Positions 32,645 through 42,646 of a DNA stretch of 64,000 nt are shown one piece after another. The translations under genes and the position numbers were made by a program. The DNA is from Brevibacterium rongguiense (GTDB lineage Bacteria; Actinomycetota; Actinomycetes; Actinomycetales; Brevibacteriaceae). Every line of letters begins with the position of its first letter. The stretch's first letter is position 1. The DNA is taken from positions 1 through 64,000 of the forward strand of contig NZ_WWEQ01000011.1 of the NCBI RefSeq assembly GCF_009857845.1. The letters run 5' to 3'. The notes below the pieces were generated by a model. The model saw only the letters and a program-made list of their open reading frames with translations. It was not told the origin of the DNA and searched no databases.

Positions 32645-35512
32645 CGATCCGCTCCGCGATCTGCGGCATCCGGGCGAGGTACTCGCCGGTGTGCGAGCCC
32701 TCGGCGCGCGCCACCTCCTCCGGCGTGCCCGTGGCGACGACGGTACCGCCGCCGCGGCCCCCTCGGGGCCCATGTCGATGACGTAGTCCGCCGAGCCGAT
32801 GACGTCGAGGTTGTGCTCGATGACGATGACGCTGTTGCCCTTGTCCACGAGCCCCTGGAGGACGAGGAGCAGCTTGCGGATGTCCTCGAAGTGCAGCCCG
32901 GTCGTGGGCTCGTCGAGCACGTAGACGGTGCGCCCGCGCGAGCGCTTCTGCAGCTCGGCTGCGAGCTTGACGCGCTGGGCCTCCCCGCCGGAGAGGGTGG
33001 TGGCGGGCTGGCCGAGCCGCACGTAGCCCAGCCCCACCTCGACGAGGGTGTTGAGGTGGCGGGCAATCGCCGGGACGGCGGCGAAGAACTCCGCGGCCTC
33101 CTCGATGGGCATGTCGAGGACGTCGGCGATGCTCTTGCCCTTGAACTTCGCCTCGAGGGTCTCCCGGTTGTAGCGCGCGCCCCCGCAGACCTCGCAGGGC
33201 ACGTAGACGTCGGGCAGGAAGTTCATCTCGATTTTGATGGTGCCGTCGCCGTGGCAGTTCTCGCAGCGCCCGCCCTTGACGTTGAAGGAGAAGCGGCCGG
33301 GCTGGTAGCCGCGCACGCGCGCCACCTCGGTCTCCGAGAACAGCCGGCGGACGTGGTCGAACACGCCCGTGTAGGTCGCGGGGTTCGACCGCGGGGTGCG
33401 CCCGATCGGCGACTGGTCGACGTGGATGACCTTGTCGAGCTCCTCGAGGCCCGTGATGCGCTTGTGGCGGCCGGGCACCTGACGGGCGTTGTTGAGCCTG
33501 TTGGCCAGCTCCGTGTAGAGGATGTCGTTGACGAGGGTCGACTTGCCGGATCCGGAGACACCGGTGACCGCGGTGAACACGCCCAGCGGGAACTTCACCG
33601 TGATGTCCTTGAGGTTGTTCTCCCGCGCCCGCTCGACGGTCACCATGCGCTTGCGGTCGATCGGCCGGCGCTCGGCCGGCAGCTCGATCCGCCGGCGGCC
33701 GAACAGGTAGGCCCCGGTGACGGAGTCCTCGGCGGCCTCAAGGCCGGGCACCTCGCCGGAGTAGATGACCTCTCCCCCGTGCTCGCCGGCGCCGGGGCCG
33801 ATGTCGACGATCCAGTCGGAGGCCTCGATCGTCTCCTCGTCGTGCTCGACGACGATGAGCGTGTTGCCGAGGTCGCGCAGCTTGAGCAGGGTGTCGATGA
33901 GGCGGCGGTTGTCGCGCTGATGCAGGCCGATCGAGGGCTCGTCGAGGACGTAGAGGACGCCGACGAGGCCGGAGCCGATCTGCGTGGCCAGCCGGATCCG
34001 CTGGGCCTCACCGCCGGAGAGCGTCCCGGCGGTGCGGTCGAGGCTGAGGTAGTCGAGGCCCACATCGAGGAGGAACCCGAGCCGGGCGCTGATCTCCTTC
34101 ATCACCTGCGCCGCGATGGCGGCCTGGCGCGCGTCGAGGTCGAGGGTGGCGAGGAAGTCCGCGGCCTGGTCGATCGAGAGCCGGCTGACGTCGGCGATCG
34201 AGGCCCCGCCCACGAGCACGGACAACGCCTCCGGGCGCAGCCGGGTGCCGCCGCACGCCTGGCACGGCACCTCGCGCATGTAGGACTCGTAGCGCTCGCG
34301 GGCGTGGTCGGACTCCGTCTCCTCGTGCTTGCGCAGGATGAACTGGTGGACGCCCTCGAAGCCGGTCGAATACGTCCGCTCGCGGCCGAACCGGTTGCGG
34401 TACTTGACCTTGACCTTGTAGTCCTTGCCGAACAGGATCGCCTGGCGGTCCGAGTCGCGCAGGGCGTGCCACGGCGTGTCCATGGAGAAGCCGAGCTCGC
34501 CGCCGAGGGCCGCGAGCAGCCGGTTGAAGTACTGCGCGGTGGTCTTGCCCAGCGACCAGGGCGCGACCGCGCCCTCCGCAAGGCTCAGGTCCTCGTCCGG
34601 GACGACCAGCGACTCGTCGACCTGCAGCTTCGTGCCGATCCCATCGCACTCCGGGCACGCGCCGAACGGCGAGTTGAACGAGAATGTGCGCGGCTCGATC
34701 TGGTCGAGCGCCAGCGGGTGGTCGTTCGGGCAGGACATGTGCTCGGAGAAGGTGCGGGTGCTCCCGTCGTCGGGGAACTCCACGTCCATCCGCCCGTCCG
34801 CGGTCCGCAGGGCCGTCTCGACCGAGTCCGTCAGGCGCTGGCGGATGTTGTCCTTGGCCACGAGGCGGTCGACGACCACGGAGATGTGGTGCTTGACCTG
34901 CTTGGCCAGCTTGGGCGGATCGGAGAGCATGATCTGCTCGCCGTCCACGACGGCGCGGGAGAACCCCTCGGCCTGCAGGCGGGCGAATTCGTCGACGAAT
35001 TCGCCCTTGCGGCCCCGCACGAGGGGGGCGAGGACGATGAACTTCGTGCGCTCGGTCAGCTGCAGCAGCTGGTCGACGATCTGCTGGGGCGTCTGGCTGG
35101 TGATCTCCTCCCCGCAGACGGGGCAGTGGGGCTGGCCGATGCGCGCCCACAGCAGCCGCAGGAAGTCGTAGACCTCCGTGATGGTGCCGACCGTGGAGCG
35201 GGGATTGCGCGACGTGGACTTCTGGTCGATGGACACGGCGGGCGAGAGGCCCTCGATGAGGTCGACGTCGGGCTTGTCCATCTGGCCCAGGAACATCCGG
35301 GCATAGGACGACAGCGATTCGACGTAGCGGCGCTGGCCCTCGGCGAAGATCGTGTCGAACGCGAGCGAGGACTTGCCCGAGCCGGAGAGGCCGGTGAAGA
35401 CGACCATCGAGTCGCGCGGCAGCGAGACGTCGACGCTGCGGAGGTTGTGGGCGCGGGCCCCCTGGACCACGAGCGTATCGAGGTGGGAGACGGGTTGCTT
35501 GGCTGCAGTCAC
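32631..35512 (-). CDS. uvrA: Excinuclease ABC subunit UvrA, frameshifted near the 3' end
   Basis: DNA damage sensor with two ABC modules. Order: Walker [22 protein letters not shown] zinc site, [17 protein letters not shown] and [13 protein letters not shown] (module 1); [13 protein letters not shown], zinc hook [31 protein letters not shown] and [13 protein letters not shown] (module 2). At a run of five C (32758-32762, about residue 917) the frame slips: after VIDMGPEG the other frame supplies the family ending [24 protein letters not shown] and a stop at 32631. One missing base restores 960 codons. As written, the frame continues into uvrC, giving a 1594-residue fusion. Sequencing error is the simplest explanation. 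GTG start at 35512 looks leaderless. Confidence 0.9.
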
Positions 35513-35518
35513 GTGGAC

Positions 35519-35524
35519 ACTCTA
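35519..35524 (-). promoter_or_regulatory. Leaderless -10 box for uvrA
   Basis: TAGAGT on the minus strand lies 6 bases before the uvrA GTG (35512), and no Shine-Dalgarno sequence is present. No LexA-type palindrome was recognised here. Confidence 0.5.
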
Positions 35525-35621
35525 TTCTCCGGCGCTGACACGGCCGGTCATCGAGGGTGCTGGCGGGGGCGGGCGCGCGGCGCCCGGCCGGGGCGGCCCG
35601 GTGCGGGAGCGGGCCCGCGGC

Positions 35622-38132
35622 TCAGGGGCGCACGGGGCCGACGTCGACGATCTCGAGGACGAGCTCGTCCGCGGCGTCGGAGGCGGCGACGTCGACCACG
35701 GCGCTGATCGCCCAATCCCGGTCGCCGCGGGGGTCGTCGAGCACCTGGCGCACCCGCATCCGACCGTCTTCCTCCGGGCCCAGCTGGAACAGGGCCGAGC
35801 TGCGCGCCTCGGGCCCGATGCCCAGCTCGCCGTACTCGGCGTAGTAGTCCTCGACCGTAGCCTCCCAGCGCTTCTGGTTCCAGCCGGAGTCGGAGTCGAG
35901 CGCGCCCAGCGCGTCATAGGCGGCGCGCTCGGCCAGGAGCACGCGGTGGAACATCTCGTTGCGCACCAGCCGGGCGAAGCGCGCCGGATCCGCGGACAGC
36001 CGGGTGTCGGCCGCCCCCATGGGCAGCGCCTCGGCCTCCGCGCCCGCGGCCCGCAGCGCCTCCCACTCCTGGACGAGCGAGGAGTCGATGCGCACGATCA
36101 CCTCGCCCAGCCAGTCGACGATGTCGCGCAGCGGCTGCGTGACGAGGTCGGCGGGAACGGTCTGCACGAGCGCGCGGTAGACGTCCGTGAGGTAGCGCAG
36201 CAGGCCGCCCTCGACCCGCGCCAGCCCGTAGTAGGAGACGAACTGGGAGAAGCCCATCGACTGGTCGATCATGTCCCGGACCACGGCCTTGGGCTCGAGG
36301 CCGATCTCGCGCAGCCACGGAGCGTGGGCGACGTAGGCCTCGAACGCCGACTCGAGTGCCTCGCCGTTGGGCTGCGGGCGCTGCAGCGAGTCGAGGACCT
36401 CCATGCGCTCCTCGTACTCCACCCCCTCCGCCTTGAGCGCGCCGAGCTCCTCGCGCTTGATGCGGTCGAGCTGGCCCATGAGCACGGCCGGCGGCGCGGG
36501 GACCGTCGCCTCGATGACGGAGAGCACGTCGAGCGCCCAGCTCTCGTCCGCGGGATCGAACAGCTCGAGCGCGGCGAGGGCGAAGGGCGACAGCGGCTGG
36601 TTGAGCGCGAACTGGGGCCCGAGGTCGCCCACCGGGCGCAGGCCGGGCTCGCCGGCGCTCGTCGTGGTGGGCTCGATGACGCCGGCCGCGAGCAGCGAGC
36701 GGCCGATGCCCAGGGCGCGCAGCCGCATGTCGAGCTTGGCGTTGGCCGTCTCGTGGGTCGCCGCGATGAACGCGTCGACCGTGCGGTAGGTGGCGTTGGG
36801 GCGCGAGAGCAGATTGACGATCGTCGAGTGGGAGATCCGCATGTGCGAGGTGAGCTCCTCCGGGGTACCGGAGGCAAGGTTGTCGAAGGTCTCCCGCGAC
36901 CAGGACACGAAGCCCGCCGGCGGCTGCTTGCGCTTGACCTTGCGCCGCTTCTTCGGGTCCTCGCCGGCCTTCGCGAGCGCCTTCGCGTTGTCGATGACGT
37001 GCTCGGGGGCCTGCGCGACGACGTAGCCGCGCGTGTCGAAGCCGGCGCGGCCCGCGCGGCCGGCGATCTGCTGGAACTCGCGCACGCGCAGCTTGCGCAC
37101 CCGGCGCCCGTCGTACTTCGTCAGGGCGGTGAAGAGCACGGTGCGGATGGGGACGTTGATGCCCACCCCCAGCGTGTCGGTGCCGGAGATGACGCTGAGC
37201 AGCCCATCCGCGGCGAGGTGCTCGACGAGCCGGCGGTACTTGGGCAGCATGCCCGCGTGGTGGACGCCGATCCCGTGCAGCAGCAGCCGGCGCAGGATCT
37301 GGCCGAAGCCCTTGGCGAAGCCGAAGCCGCGGATCGCCTCGGCGACCGCGTCGCGCTGGGCGCGGTCGGCGAGCTCGGCGCTCGTGAGCGAGCCGGCCAG
37401 CTCGACCGCGGCCCGCTGCGAGAAGGAGACGACGTAGATGGGCGCCTGCCCCGCCCGCACGAGGCGCTGGAGGGTCTCCTGGAGCGGGTCCTCCGAGTAG
37501 TCGTACTCGAGCGGGACGGGCCGCTCGGCACCGGCCACCACGCTCGTGTCCCGGCCGGTGAGGGCGGTGAGCTCCGCCTCGATGCGCGAGGTGTCGCCCA
37601 GCGTGGCCGACATGAGGGCGAACTGCGCCTGCGGCAGCGTCAGGAGAGGTGTCTGCCAGGCCCAGCCGCGCTGTGGATCGCCGAAGTAGTGGAACTCGTC
37701 CATGACGACGAGGCCGACGTCGAGCAACGGGCCCTCGCGCAGCGCCTGGTTGGCCAGCACCTCGGCGGTGGCGCACACGACCGGGGCGCCGGGGTTGACG
37801 GCGGTGTCGCCGGTGACCATCCCGACGGACTCGGGGCCGAAGGCGTCGACGAGCTGGAAGAACTTCTCGCTCACGAGCGCCTTGATGGGCGCCGTGTAGA
37901 AGGCGCGCCGGCCCTGGGAGAGGGCGGCGAAGAGGGCCGCGAGTGCCACCATCGACTTCCCGGACCCGGTGGGCGTCGCGACGATCGTGTTGTCCCCGGC
38001 CAGCAGGGCGTAGATGGCCTCCTGCTGGGCGGGGTAGAGCTCGATGCCGAGTTCGGCGCAGTAGTCCTCGAAGGCCTCGAGGAGGGTGTCCGGGTCCGCG
38101 AATTCCTCGGGGATGTGCGGCAGGCGTGGCAC
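35622..38132 (-). CDS. DEAD/DEAH-box RNA helicase with DUF3516 C-terminus
   Basis: Superfamily 2 Ski2-like helicase of 836 residues, a type common in actinobacteria. Motifs: Q-like region YPAQQEAIYAL (33-43), Walker A TPTGSGKS at 53-60, TAPIKALVSEK (Ia), Walker B VMDEFHYFGD with DEFH at 145-148, SATLGD (III), and motif VI QIAGRAGRAGFD. The C-terminal ~450 residues match the DUF3516 pattern found only with these helicases. Role is probably RNA processing or decay; substrate not known. GTG start at 38132 behind GGGGGAG; 105 bases separate it from the YciI gene, transcribed in the opposite direction. Confidence 0.88.
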   Translation of the reverse strand: MPRLPHIPEEFADPDTLLEAFEDYCAELGIELYPAQQEAIYALLAGDNTIVATPTGSGKSMVALAALFAALSQGRRAFYTAPIKALVSEKFFQLVDAFGPESVGMVTGDTAVNPGAPVVCATAEVLANQALREGPLLDVGLVVMDEFHYFGDPQRGWAWQTPLLTLPQAQFALMSATLGDTSRIEAELTALTGRDTSVVAGAERPVPLEYDYSEDPLQETLQRLVRAGQAPIYVVSFSQRAAVELAGSLTSAELADRAQRDAVAEAIRGFGFAKGFGQILRRLLLHGIGVHHAGMLPKYRRLVEHLAADGLLSVISGTDTLGVGINVPIRTVLFTALTKYDGRRVRKLRVREFQQIAGRAGRAGFDTRGYVVAQAPEHVIDNAKALAKAGEDPKKRRKVKRKQPPAGFVSWSRETFDNLASGTPEELTSHMRISHSTIVNLLSRPNATYRTVDAFIAATHETANAKLDMRLRALGIGRSLLAAGVIEPTTTSAGEPGLRPVGDLGPQFALNQPLSPFALAALELFDPADESWALDVLSVIEATVPAPPAVLMGQLDRIKREELGALKAEGVEYEERMEVLDSLQRPQPNGEALESAFEAYVAHAPWLREIGLEPKAVVRDMIDQSMGFSQFVSYYGLARVEGGLLRYLTDVYRALVQTVPADLVTQPLRDIVDWLGEVIVRIDSSLVQEWEALRAAGAEAEALPMGAADTRLSADPARFARLVRNEMFHRVLLAERAAYDALGALDSDSGWNQKRWEATVEDYYAEYGELGIGPEARSSALFQLGPEEDGRMRVRQVLDDPRGDRDWAISAVVDVAASDAADELVLEIVDVGPVRP

Positions 38133-38157
38133 GTGTCGCGCTCCCCCTTCCCGGACC

Positions 38158-38163
38158 TAGACT
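38158..38163 (+). promoter_or_regulatory. -10 box for the YciI-family gene
   Basis: TAGACT at 38158-38163, 74 bases upstream of the ATG at 38238. It lies in the spacer shared with the divergent helicase gene. Confidence 0.4.
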
Positions 38164-38237
38164 GACAGCGCGGCCACGTGGGCAACCGCGGGCCGCGGCC
38201 CATTATTCCCCGCCGCCTCGCGCACGAAGGAGTCACC

Positions 38238-38531
38238 ATGGCGATCTTCGCCGTCACCTACGAATACGGTCCCGACATCGACACCCGCATGGCGGCCCGA
38301 CCCGCGCACCGCACGTGGCAGGCCAAGCTGTTCGACGCCGGCGTGCTGCTGGCCTCCGGGCCGCTCGAGGACGATTTCGTGCCCGGCGGCCTGCTCATCA
38401 TGCAGGCCGATACGCGCCACAACATCGAGGACACCCTCACCCAGGACCCCTACGCCGCCGCCGAGGTCATCTCGTCGACGACGATCCGGGGCTGGAATCC
38501 CGTGTTCGGCCCCTTCGCGCCCGAGGCCTGA
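38238..38531 (+). CDS. YciI-family protein
   Basis: 97-residue single-domain protein of the YciI/DGPF group (ferredoxin-like dimeric barrel). Family text includes MAIFAVTYEYGPDIDTRMAARPAHRTW, LFDAGVLLASGPLEDD and the C-terminal TIRGWNPVFGPFAPEA. H24 and the D36 region are candidates for the conserved His-Asp pair. AAGGAG before the ATG at 38238 decides the start. Function in the family is unclear; some members have weak dehalogenase or chlorophyll-like catabolic roles. It is the only gene between the divergent helicase and the convergent terC. Confidence 0.83.
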   Translation: MAIFAVTYEYGPDIDTRMAARPAHRTWQAKLFDAGVLLASGPLEDDFVPGGLLIMQADTRHNIEDTLTQDPYAAAEVISSTTIRGWNPVFGPFAPEA

Positions 38532-39085
38532 GGGAGGCCGCCCCGGGGCCGGGCTCGGCCTGAGCGGCTGCGAGGACTGAGAACGCCCGAGGCCTGAGCG
38601 GGTCCGAGGCCTGAGAAGCCTGGCCTGGGGCCGGCCCCAGTCTGAGGAGCCCGGACCGGTGCCGGGCCATGGCCCGCGCGGCTCGGAGGACTGCGCGGGA
38701 CCGAGGCCTGGATCGGCTCCAGATTTCACTGCGCCTCGGGCATCGAACGGCCCGGGCTGAGGAGGTTCGGACACGTTCCGAGTGGGCACGTTCGGACTGA
38801 GTAGGTCGGGGCCGTGCGGGTTCGGGCCGTGCAGGGCAGGGCAGGGGCCGCGCGGGCAGGCCCGCCCACTCCCGGGCGCCCGCCCCCGGATGCCGGCCCC
38901 CAGATGCCCGTTCCCGGGCGCCCGCCCCCGGCCGCCCAACCCGGGTGGGCCGCCGCCCAACCCGGATGGTGCGGTCGCTCGGATGCCGTGTCTGCCCGGA
39001 TGGTGCGGCTGCCCGGATGCTGCGGTCTCGGCGGGTCGGGCGGCGCCGGACGTGCAGGTGTGCCCGCCCCGCGTTGCGCACGTGC
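38532..39085. repeat. Repeat-rich GC-rich spacer between yciI and terC
   Basis: 554 bases with no gene I can support on either strand. It contains several copies of (C)CGAGGCCTGAG (38520-38620), a 20-bp direct repeat TCCCGGGCGCCCGCCCCCGG at 38870-38889 and 38912-38931, and a GGATGGTGCGG element at about 38962 and 38998 with degenerate relatives between. Open frames exist on both strands, but their products are low-complexity Pro/Gly/Arg and lack start signals. It may serve as the termination region for the two convergent genes, with several possible hairpins such as GGCCTGGGGCCGGCCCC. Confidence 0.6.
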
Positions 39086-40114
39086 TCAGGGGCGCTCGCC
39101 GGGCTCCGCACCGGGCTCGTGCGGGGCCGGGCCGTGCGCCTCGTGCTCCACCTGGCCGAAGTGCACGTGCTCGCCCCGCCGCCGCATGGCCACGAGGCTC
39201 ACAACCGTGGCAACGGCCATCGCGGCGACGATGAAGCCCAGCGACATCCACGTGCCGATCTCCGGCACGCCGGGGAACCACGTCTCGTGCATCGCGTGGA
39301 GGATGAGCTTGACGCCGATGAACGCGAGGATCGCCGCGATGCCGTATTTGAGGTACGCGAGGTGGTCGAGCAGGCCGCCCAGCAGGAAGTACAGCTGGCG
39401 CAGGCCCATGAGGGCGAAGAGGTTGGCCGCGAACACGATGAAGGGGCTGCTCGTGATGCCGAAGATCGCCGGGATCGAGTCGAGCGCGAACATGACGTCG
39501 GTGGTGCCGATGGCGATGAAGACGAGCAGCATGGGCGTGAAGTAGCGCTTGCCGTCGATCGTCGTGCGCAGCCGGTTGCCGTCGTACTCGTCGACCATGT
39601 GCGCGCGGCGCTTGATGAACCGCACGAGGGCGGAGTCCTCGTCGTCCTCGTCCTCCTTGCCGAACGCCTGCTTGAACGCGGTGTAGAGCAGGAACGCGCC
39701 GAACAGGTAGAACACGCCCACGAACATCTCGATGATGTACGAGCCGGCGAGGATGAAGGCCCCCCGGCAGATCAGCGCGATGATGATGCCCACCATGAGG
39801 ACTTCCTGCTGGTAGAGCTTGGGCACCTTGAAGCGGCCCATGATGAGCACGAAGACGAAGAGGTTGTCGATGCTCAGCGAGTACTCGGTGAGCCAGCCGG
39901 CGAGGAACTGCCCGCCGTGCTCGGCGTCGCTGATGATGAACATGAGCGCGGCGAAGACGAGCGCGAGGGCGACGTAGAAGCCCACCCACAGGCTCGCCTC
40001 CTTCATGCCGGGCACGTGGGGGCGCTTGAGGATGAGGAGGAGATCGGCGATGAGGATGAGCACGAGGATGCTCAGCGAGCCGATTTCGAACCACAGCGGA
40101 AGGGCGGTGGACAT
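39086..40114 (-). CDS. TerC-family integral membrane metal exporter
   Basis: 342-residue polytopic protein of the TerC/Alx family, about eight to nine transmembrane helices. Family marks are the two acidic helix motifs: EYSLSIDNLFVFVLIMGRFKVP and MFALDSIPAIFGITSSPFIVF, plus FGAFLLYTAFKQAFG. TerC-family members downstream of yybP-ykoY riboswitches export manganese, and this gene has such a leader, so Mn2+ export is a well-supported inference. AGAAAGG precedes the ATG at 40114. A charged loop (EDEDDEDS) lies between helices, and the C-terminus is His/Glu/Gly-rich. Confidence 0.92.
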   Translation of the reverse strand: MSTALPLWFEIGSLSILVLILIADLLLILKRPHVPGMKEASLWVGFYVALALVFAALMFIISDAEHGGQFLAGWLTEYSLSIDNLFVFVLIMGRFKVPKLYQQEVLMVGIIIALICRGAFILAGSYIIEMFVGVFYLFGAFLLYTAFKQAFGKEDEDDEDSALVRFIKRRAHMVDEYDGNRLRTTIDGKRYFTPMLLVFIAIGTTDVMFALDSIPAIFGITSSPFIVFAANLFALMGLRQLYFLLGGLLDHLAYLKYGIAAILAFIGVKLILHAMHETWFPGVPEIGTWMSLGFIVAAMAVATVVSLVAMRRRGEHVHFGQVEHEAHGPAPHEPGAEPGERP

Positions 40115-40147
40115 CGCTGCCTTTCTGCGCGCGCGGCGCGCTGCACG

Positions 40148-40272
40148 GTGTGCGAAAGTCTCTCCCGCGCCGTGGGCGCCGCGGGTCCGGGCGCCTGCGC
40201 CGCGCCCAGAGCGCAGCGCAACGGCGCCGTGATGACGAACCCTGCGAGGGTGGGATACTCCCCTTCTGCTGG
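40148..40272 (-). ncRNA. yybP-ykoY manganese riboswitch upstream of terC
   Basis: Read on the minus strand, the leader starts near 40272 and contains AGAAGGGGAGTATCCC (5' side; the L1 GGGGAGTA consensus), then GGTTCGTCATCACGG, and ends with GGGAGAGACTTTCGC near 40150, matching the L3 GAGACYUUUGC consensus of the Mn2+ riboswitch. The 5' AGAAG and 3' CTTTC can close the basal helix. GC-rich inverted sequence (GCGCGCCGCGCGCGC) directly before the ribosome binding site could serve as the expression platform. It sits immediately in front of a TerC gene, the commonest partner of this class. Confidence 0.8.
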
Positions 40273-40279
40273 AGCGGCC

Positions 40280-40285
40280 AGTCTA
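40280..40285 (-). promoter_or_regulatory. -10 box for the riboswitch-terC transcript
   Basis: TAGACT on the minus strand. Transcription would begin about 7 bases downstream, right at the 5' edge of the riboswitch. Confidence 0.5.
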
Positions 40286-40330
40286 CACGGCCGAGGCCGC
40301 AGGCACCCGTCGTTCGGGTGCCGCCGCCGC

Positions 40331-42514
40331 TCAGGCGCCGCCGTCGTTGTGCATGGCGCGCAGCTCCTTCTTGAGATCGCCGAGTTCGTCGCGCAGGCGC
40401 GCCGCGAGTTCGAACTGCAGCTCCGCGGCCGCGTTGTGCATCTGCTCCGTGAGCTGGGCGATGAGCTCTGCGAGGTCCGCCGTGGGCGGCCGCACGGTCG
40501 TCTGCTCCCCCGCGTTGGCCCGCTGCTCCGCCGTGCGCGCCGCGCTGTAGCCGCGCTTGCCCTGCCCGTAGTCGAACTGGGTGAGCAGCTCCCGCGTGTC
40601 CTCGTCCTCGCGCTGCAGCCGTTCGGTGATGTCGGCGATGCGCTTGACGAGGGGCTTGGGGTCGATCCCGTGCTCCTTGTTGTAGGCGATCTGGACGTCG
40701 CGGCGGCGGTTCGTCTCATCGATCGCGTAGCGCATCGACGGGGTGATGGTGTCCGCGTACATGTGGACCTCGCCGTTGACGTTGCGCGCCGCGCGCCCGA
40801 TCGTCTGGATGAGCGAGGTGCCCGAGCGCAGGAAGCCCTCCTTGTCCGCGTCGAGGATCGACACGAGCGAGACCTCCGGCAGGTCCAGGCCCTCGCGCAG
40901 GAGGTTGATGCCGACGAGGACGTCGAACCGGCCGGCGCGCAGCTCGCTGAGCAGCTCGACGCGGCGCAGGGTGTCCACGTCGGAGTGGAGGTACTCCACC
41001 CGCACGTCGTGCTCGAGGAGGTAGTCCGTGAGGTCCTCGGCCATCTTCTTCGTCAGCGTCGTCACGAGCACGCGCTCGTCGCGCTCGACGCGGGTGTGGA
41101 TCTCGCCGAGCAGGTCGTCGATCTGGCCCCGGGTCGGCTTGACGACCACCTGCGGGTCGACGAGGCCGGTCGGGCGGATGATCTGCTCGACATAGCCGTC
41201 GGAGCGCTCGAGCTCGAAGTTGCCGGGCGTGGCGGACAGGTAGACCGCCTGCCCGATCCGGTCGAGGAACTCGTCGAACTTCAGCGGCCGGTTGTCCATC
41301 GCGCTGGGCAGCCGGAAGCCGTGGTCGACGAGGGTGCGCTTGCGCGACATGTCGCCCTCGTACATCCCGCCGATCTGGGGCACGGTCACGTGGCTCTCGT
41401 CCACGACGAGGAGGAAGTCCTCCGGGAAGTAGTCGAGGAGGCAGTTGGGGGCCGTGCCCGGGGCGCGGCCGTCGATGTGGCGGGAGTAGTTCTCGATCCC
41501 CGAGGTGAACCCCATCGACTGCATCATCTCGAGGTCGTAGGTGGTGCGCATCTTCAGCCGCTGGGCCTCGAGCAGCTTGTTCTCCGACTCGAGCTGCTGG
41601 AGCCGCTCCGCCAGCTCGTCCTCGATCGAGGAGATCGCTCCGGCCATGCGCGACTCACCGGCCACGTAGTGGCTGGCCGGGAAGATGTGGATGACGTCCT
41701 CATCGCGCACGATCTCGCCCGTGAGCGGGTGAAGGGTGTAGAGCGCCTCGATCTCGTCGCCGAAGAACTCGATGCGCAGCGCCAGCTCCTCGTACTGCGG
41801 GATGATCTCCACGGTGTCGCCCCGCACCCGGAACGTGCCGCGGGTGAAGGCCATGTCGTTGCGCGCATACTGCATCGAGACGAACCGCTTGAGCAGCTCG
41901 TCGCGGTCGCACTGCTGGCCCTTGCGCAGCGTCGCCATCCGCCCGACGTACTCCTCGGGGGTGCCGAGGCCGTAGATGCACGAGACGGTCGAGACGACGA
42001 CGACGTCGCGGCGGGTGAGCAGCGCGTTCGTCGCGGAGTGCCGCAGCCGCTCGACCTCGTCGTTGATCGAGGAGTCCTTCTCGATGAACGTGTCCGTCTG
42101 CGGGACGTAGGCCTCCGGCTGGTAGTAGTCGTAGTAGGAGACGAAGTACTCGACGGCGTTGTTGGGGAGCAGCTGGCGGAACTCGTTGGCCAGCTGCGCG
42201 GCGAGCGTCTTGTTCGGGGCCATGACGAGCGTGGGGCGCTGGACCTGCTCGATGAGCCAGGCGGTCGTCGCGGACTTGCCGGTGCCGGTGGCGCCGAGCA
42301 GCACGATGTCGCGCTCGCCGCGCTCGAGCCGGCCGGCGATGTCCGCGATGGCGGCCGGCTGGTCGCCCGACGGCGAGTACTCGCTGACGACCTCGAACGG
42401 CGCCACCGAGCGGGTGACCTTGGGGCGGTGGCCGATCTTGGGGACCGGGCGCTGCGGGGCCGGCTGCGCGCGCGTGTCCGCCGGCGGCGCCGGCAGCTGC
42501 TCATTCTTTGCCAT
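40331..42514 (-). CDS. uvrB: Excinuclease ABC subunit UvrB
   Basis: Helicase-like damage verification subunit of nucleotide excision repair. The 727-residue protein has Walker A GATGTGKS at 74-81, [12 protein letters not shown] (Ia), the beta-hairpin that clamps DNA at about 128-150 ([17 protein letters not shown]), motif [21 protein letters not shown], and motif [10 protein letters not shown]. The C-terminal UVR domain ([20 protein letters not shown]) binds UvrC. The ~35 N-terminal residues are a polar extension. The ATG at 42514 has no ribosome binding site but a TAGGCT box 6 bases upstream. uvrA and uvrC lie 5 kb away on the same strand. Confidence 0.96.
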   Translation of the reverse strand: MAKNEQLPAPPADTRAQPAPQRPVPKIGHRPKVTRSVAPFEVVSEYSPSGDQPAAIADIAGRLERGERDIVLLGATGTGKSATTAWLIEQVQRPTLVMAPNKTLAAQLANEFRQLLPNNAVEYFVSYYDYYQPEAYVPQTDTFIEKDSSINDEVERLRHSATNALLTRRDVVVVSTVSCIYGLGTPEEYVGRMATLRKGQQCDRDELLKRFVSMQYARNDMAFTRGTFRVRGDTVEIIPQYEELALRIEFFGDEIEALYTLHPLTGEIVRDEDVIHIFPASHYVAGESRMAGAISSIEDELAERLQQLESENKLLEAQRLKMRTTYDLEMMQSMGFTSGIENYSRHIDGRAPGTAPNCLLDYFPEDFLLVVDESHVTVPQIGGMYEGDMSRKRTLVDHGFRLPSAMDNRPLKFDEFLDRIGQAVYLSATPGNFELERSDGYVEQIIRPTGLVDPQVVVKPTRGQIDDLLGEIHTRVERDERVLVTTLTKKMAEDLTDYLLEHDVRVEYLHSDVDTLRRVELLSELRAGRFDVLVGINLLREGLDLPEVSLVSILDADKEGFLRSGTSLIQTIGRAARNVNGEVHMYADTITPSMRYAIDETNRRRDVQIAYNKEHGIDPKPLVKRIADITERLQREDEDTRELLTQFDYGQGKRGYSAARTAEQRANAGEQTTVRPPTADLAELIAQLTEQMHNAAAELQFELAARLRDELGDLKKELRAMHNDGGA

Positions 42515-42520
42515 GGGACG

Positions 42521-42526
42521 AGCCTA
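42521..42526 (-). promoter_or_regulatory. Leaderless -10 box for uvrB
   Basis: TAGGCT on the minus strand, 6 bases before the uvrB ATG at 42514. Confidence 0.5.
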
Positions 42527-42646
42527 TCCCCCGCCCCTGACACGGGACGGGGGACGGGCCGACCGCGCTCCCCCCGGCCGACCGGGCCCACCGGCAGGCC
42601 GCCGGCCGCGCTGGGCGCGGGTGACAGCGGCGGAGGGCCGTGGGCG

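Noticed and set aside
31415-35707. 1430-codon plus-strand frame antisense to uvrC and uvrA
   Set aside because: Val/Asp/Arg-rich mirror of the uvr genes; no domain, no ribosome binding site.
38467-39234. Overlapping open frames on both strands in the yciI-terC spacer considered as small proline-rich proteins
   Set aside because: Products are low-complexity, have no start signals and overlap each other; base composition alone explains them.
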